A DNA stretch of 15,160 nt from Gammaproteobacteria bacterium (lineage in GTDB: Bacteria; Pseudomonadota; Gammaproteobacteria; Pseudomonadales; Litorivicinaceae): positions 1-15,160 of the forward strand of contig PBDH01000019.1 of assembly GCA_002717305.1 (NCBI GenBank), given 5' to 3'. Shown piece after piece: positions 14,369-15,160 of the stretch (position 1 is the stretch's first letter; each line of letters opens with the position of its first letter). Position numbers and translations under genes: made by a program. The notes below the pieces were generated by a model, which ran no database searches, had not been told where the DNA came from, and was given only the letters and a program-made list of their open reading frames with translations.

Positions 14369-15160
14369 CTAAGCTCGTTTAAACTCTGGATATGCTTCCA
14401 TACCCATCTCGGATACATCTACTCCGGCTTCCTCTTGCTCCTCGGATACTCTGATGCCGATGACTGCTTTCAGAATGAACCAGATTACCAGAGACACAAT
14501 GAACGTAAACGCAAAGATACTGATTATCCCGAGTAACTGCGCGCCCATCGTTGCATCTGAGTTGGAGAGCAAAACCGCAAACAATCCCCATATACCTGCC
14601 ACCCCGTGCACGGAAATAGCTCCAACAGGATCATCAATTTTCATTTTATCGAGAGTCACAATTGAGAAAACTACGATAACCCCGCCAATTACCCCGATAA
14701 TAGTGGCGAGTTCTGCACTAGGGGCCAATGGCTCTGCCGTGATCGAGACTAAACCGGCCAAGGCTCCGTTTAAAGCCATGGACAGATCAGCTTTACCGTA
14801 AAGAATCTTAGTCAAAATTGCAGCCGCGATAGCACCGCCTGCCGCCGCCATGTTAGTATTTAAAAATACCTGCGCAACTGCATTAGCTTCATCAACGTTG
14901 GAAACCATCAGTTCAGATCCACCGTTGAATCCAAACCACCCCAACCATAAGATAAATGTACCAAGAGTCGCCAGGGGCATATTACATCCAGGTATCGCGT
15001 TTATTTCGCCATTTGGACCATATTTACCTTTACGAGCTCCAAGCACGATGACGCCGGCTAGAGCGGCAGCGGCCCCGCACATGTGTACGATCCCTGATCC
15101 AGCAAAGTCGCTAAACCCTGCCTCAGATAGGAATCCACCCCCCCAACTCCAAGAACCTTG
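14369..15160 (-). CDS. amtB: Ammonium transporter Amt, C-terminal 263 residues (cut by window edge)
   Basis: The frame is open to the window edge, so the N-terminal part of this roughly 400-residue channel is missing. The visible part starts in WGGGFLSEAGFSDFAGSGIVHM, with the first of the Amt twin histidines, then ALAGVIVLGARKGKYGPNG, GTFILWLGWFGFNGGSE, and SVHGVAGIWGLFAVLL, with the second histidine; several hydrophobic helices alternate between these. The protein conducts ammonia across the inner membrane. The cytoplasmic tail is VSEEQEEAGVDVSEMGMEAYPEF, matching the PII/GlnK-contact tail of the family. It is followed after 21 bases by a strong terminator; glnK would be expected upstream, outside the window. 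Confidence 0.95.
   Translation of the reverse strand, partial: QGSWSWGGGFLSEAGFSDFAGSGIVHMCGAAAALAGVIVLGARKGKYGPNGEINAIPGCNMPLATLGTFILWLGWFGFNGGSELMVSNVDEANAVAQVFLNTNMAAAGGAIAAAILTKILYGKADLSMALNGALAGLVSITAEPLAPSAELATIIGVIGGVIVVFSIVTLDKMKIDDPVGAISVHGVAGIWGLFAVLLSNSDATMGAQLLGIISIFAFTFIVSLVIWFILKAVIGIRVSEEQEEAGVDVSEMGMEAYPEFKRA

Overview
The window looks like chromosomal housekeeping DNA of a gammaproteobacterium, probably free-living and of moderate GC. ParE is about 630 residues and shares the E. coli form of its signature motifs (EGDSAGG, DADSDG, RFKGLGEMNP). The order nudF - yqiB - parE recalls the E. coli parE locus. The order lptM - lysA - dapF - DUF484 - xerC - HAD phosphatase is the classical gammaproteobacterial dapF/xerC operon, with lysA inserted as in Pseudomonas. 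I see no phage, IS, CRISPR, tRNA or rRNA, and no dense accessory island. The genus cannot be fixed from the sequence alone.

Layout. (1) Bases 1-1292, minus strand: an iron(III) ABC importer, with a periplasmic binding protein (fbpA-like) overlapping the start of its permease (fbpB-like, cut by the window edge). A Fur-box-like palindrome overlaps the -35 of a good sigma-70 promoter just upstream. (2) 1302-1757, minus: a small lipoprotein with a BamE/DUF3192-like C-terminal domain. (3) 1828-4914, minus: an overlapping trio, an ornithine-decarboxylase-type PLP enzyme, a BadF/NAGK-type sugar kinase and N-acetylglucosamine-6-phosphate deacetylase (nagA). (4) 4982-8762, minus: thiD, nudF, yqiB (DUF1249) and parE, every junction overlapping. 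(5) 8763-8826: a 64-base divergent promoter region. (6) 8827-13328, plus: lptM, lysA, dapF, DUF484, xerC and a YigB-like HAD phosphatase, mostly joined by 4-base overlaps. (7) 13312-14271, minus: a D-2-hydroxyacid (glycerate-type) dehydrogenase convergent with the HAD gene. (8) 14324-15160, minus: a strong intrinsic terminator and the C-terminal part of an ammonium transporter (amtB) cut by the window edge.

How they work together. lysA and dapF are the last steps of meso-diaminopimelate/lysine synthesis, beside the chromosome-dimer recombinase XerC and the LPS-assembly lipoprotein LptM. The decarboxylase-kinase-deacetylase trio is the least conventional part. The kinase and NagA would together turn free GlcNAc into glucosamine-6-phosphate, while the first gene has the full ornithine decarboxylase active site, so polyamine synthesis and amino-sugar salvage may be co-expressed. 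Iron uptake (region 1) and ammonium uptake (region 8) are nutrient-acquisition functions at the two ends. No gap exceeds 300 bases. Nothing in the window clearly amounts to an undescribed system; the best leads are the trio and the lipoprotein next to the iron operon.
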